A DNA stretch of 5,132 bases, taken from the NCBI GenBank assembly GCA_937967425.1, contig CALBST010000108.1:1-5132 (forward strand), written 5' to 3'. The translations under genes and the position numbers were made by a program. Shown here in pieces: positions 4,807-5,132 of the stretch. Source of the DNA: an uncultured Caulobacteraceae bacterium (lineage in GTDB: Bacteria > Pseudomonadota > Alphaproteobacteria > Caulobacterales > TH1-2). Position 1 is the first letter of the stretch; each line of letters opens with the position of its first letter. Under the pieces are notes generated by a model, which was given only the letters and a program-made list of their open reading frames with translations, did not search any database and had not been told where the DNA came from.

Positions 4807-5132
4807 CTAGGCTTCGTCCCGTAGGCCGCGTTGCGCGAGCGTCTCGCGATAGACCCGCAGTCGCTCGTCCTTCTCGCGGCCAAGCTCGTAGAGAAGGTCC
4901 CAGCTATAGATGCCGGTATCGTGGCCGTCGTCGAAGCTAATGCGGACCGCGTAACGGCCGACAGCGTCGGCCTTCACGACGTTGACGTTGGCTTTGCCGG
5001 TGACGGGCGGCGGGACGTTGCCGCCGTGGCCTTTGTTTTCGGCGCTCGGGCTTTCGACGCGCAGCAGTTCGAACGGGATCTCGAACGTCTCGCCGTCATC
5101 GAAGGCGATCATCAGCGCGCGGGCTTCGCGGT
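4807..5132 (-). CDS. DUF971 (GBBH-like N-terminal domain) protein, 5' end outside the window
   Basis: The visible part matches the DUF971 family throughout. FDDGETFEIPFELLRVESPSAE is followed by KGHG, a GKANVNVV strand, then GRYAVRISFDDGHDTGIYSWDLLYELG, which is the family hallmark. This domain occurs alone in many Proteobacteria and also at the N terminus of gamma-butyrobetaine hydroxylases. The stand-alone role is not established. An ATG at 5112 gives 101 residues, but the frame stays open to the window edge (REARAL precedes it) and relatives have a short N-terminal strand before FDDG, so the true start is probably outside. It ends 43 bases before vapB on the same strand, but the operator-like site between them suggests vapBC has its own promoter. 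Confidence 0.9.
   Translation of the reverse strand, partial: REARALMIAFDDGETFEIPFELLRVESPSAENKGHGGNVPPPVTGKANVNVVKADAVGRYAVRISFDDGHDTGIYSWDLLYELGREKDERLRVYRETLAQRGLRDEA

Noticed and set aside
4764..4883. Longer N terminus for VapB
   Set aside because: It would run through the palindromic operator and into the DUF971 gene. The AbrB domain begins directly at the ATG at 4763.
4200..4940. Plus-strand open frame of 246 codons across vapB and vapC
   Set aside because: It is antisense to two recognised genes and their intergenic operator, and its translation is Arg/Ala/Pro-rich with no domain-like pattern.

Overview
The window looks like a stretch of G+C-rich alphaproteobacterial chromosome interrupted by one insertion of a cargo-carrying transposon. 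The alphaproteobacterial assignment is an inference. It rests on high G+C codon use in the flanking genes, a DUF971 gene of the GBBH-like type, an AbrB-type VapB/PIN VapC pair, a small KERFIEAA-type protein of a kind I associate with Alphaproteobacteria, and leaderless-looking promoters. The genus cannot be read from the sequence.

Layout. Bases 1-51 are left flank, too short to assign. Bases 52-4103 (4,052 bp) form a transposon bounded by 25-bp imperfect terminal inverted repeats (22/25 identical) and an 8-bp duplication ACGCCGGT (44-51 and 4104-4111). Inside it, left to right, lie a RusA-like nuclease-fold gene (+, 127-831), a translationally coupled pair of small genes on the minus strand (50 aa, 1115-1267, then a 93-aa predicted membrane protein, 837-1118), a DUF4062-HATPase-winged-helix protein (+, start TTG 1313, end 2866), a repeat-rich convergent junction (2770-2930), and an IS1595-family (ISXO2-like) DDE transposase (-, 3054-4055). 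Its predicted promoter has the -35 box inside the right terminal repeat and should give a leaderless mRNA. Right of the element, all on the minus strand, lie vapC (4111-4509), vapB (4506-4763) with a 20-bp palindromic operator-like site, and a DUF971 gene running off the window end.

The main point is that the nuclease-like gene, the two small genes and the DUF4062-ATPase gene all sit between one matched pair of terminal repeats with a single target duplication, and I see no terminal repeat between them and the transposase. They therefore appear to be passengers of one IS1595-family element. DUF4062 (TIR/deoxyribosyltransferase-like in fold) joined to a GHKL-type ATPase module, next to a RusA-like protein and a small membrane protein, is the sort of gene set seen in defence or conflict loci. 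That role is inference; the element structure is read directly from the sequence. The insertion lies at the vapC stop codon and leaves the toxin gene intact.
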